A DNA stretch of 26,564 nt from Thecamonas trahens ATCC 50062 (lineage: Eukaryota > Apusozoa > Apusomonadida > Apusomonadidae). The translations under genes were made by a program, and so were the position numbers. The notes beneath the pieces were generated by a model. That model was not told the origin of the DNA. It saw only the letters and a list, made by a program, of their open reading frames with translations, and did no database searches. Location of the stretch: assembly GCF_000142905.1 (NCBI RefSeq), contig NW_013657679.1:510114-536677 (forward strand), in the 5' to 3' direction. The number at the start of each line of letters is the position of its first letter. Position 1 is the first letter of the stretch. This document shows positions 26,523 through 26,564 of this stretch, one piece after another.

Positions 26523-26564
<42 letters not shown>
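26375..26564 (-). other. Probable intron of the Ras gene, running off the window
   Basis: On the minus strand the sequence before the Ras exon ends GCCGCACAACAG, a plausible 3' splice site. No exon encoding a Ras N-terminus is found up to the right edge. The distal part is made of simple repeats. Confidence 0.6.
26481..26560. repeat. GACCAG hexanucleotide and GAC trinucleotide repeats
   Basis: About seven GACCAG units (26481-26525) pass directly into a (GAC)n run to about 26560, suggesting the trinucleotide and hexanucleotide repeats are related. Confidence 0.9.

Noticed and set aside
1-26564. CRISPR arrays, bacterial defence or biosynthetic operons, insertion sequences, tRNA genes
   Set aside because: No spaced palindromic repeats, transposase, operon layout or tRNA cloverleaf was recognised by eye; a tRNAscan run was not possible.

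Overview
The window is eukaryotic nuclear DNA from a GC-rich, gene-dense unicellular organism. Introns start GTACG or GTAGG and end in AG. The proteins are typically eukaryotic: E2F, ASH2, COMMD, akirin, filamin repeats, Ras with a CAAX end, a DEP domain, cyclin L and a twin-CX9C protein. Codons strongly favour G or C at the third position, and low-complexity Ala/Gly/Pro/Ser stretches are common. The repertoire fits a free-living protist near the animal/fungal side of the tree; a GC-rich apusomonad such as Thecamonas would fit. That placement is inference and was not checked against any database. I see no bacterial operon, CRISPR array, transposon, rRNA or convincing tRNA.

Layout, left to right: E2F factor (minus, runs off the left edge); ASH2/Bre2-like SPRY protein (plus); RING/TRAF-zinc-finger protein (minus); Gfo/Idh/MocA oxidoreductase (minus, one intron); TRM112 (plus, one intron); isochorismatase-fold protein (plus); COMMD7-like protein (minus, one intron); a 1083-residue FG-GAP/cysteine-rich/multi-pass receptor-like protein (minus); akirin-like protein (plus, broken frame); a 264-base assembly gap; a filamin-repeat protein ending in a J-like domain (plus, two broken frames); a 1.38-kilo-residue DEP/nucleotidyltransferase-like/TPR protein (plus, one small 5' intron); cyclin L-like protein (minus); twin-CX9C protein (plus); an unrecognised basic protein (plus); and a Ras-family GTPase (minus, first exon outside the window).

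Neighbours do not form one pathway, but several share divergent promoter regions: E2F/ASH2, Gfo-Idh/TRM112, receptor/akirin and cyclin L/CX9C. Convergent neighbours are separated by only 12 to 85 bases between stop codons. Several genes concern transcription and chromatin (E2F, ASH2, akirin, cyclin L) and others signalling or the cell surface and skeleton (Ras, DEP protein, filamin-J, FG-GAP receptor). The most unusual items are the filamin plus J-like fusion, the DEP plus degenerate nucleotidyltransferase plus TPR architecture, and three same-direction frame breaks on both sides of the assembly gap. The frame breaks look more like missing bases than biology.
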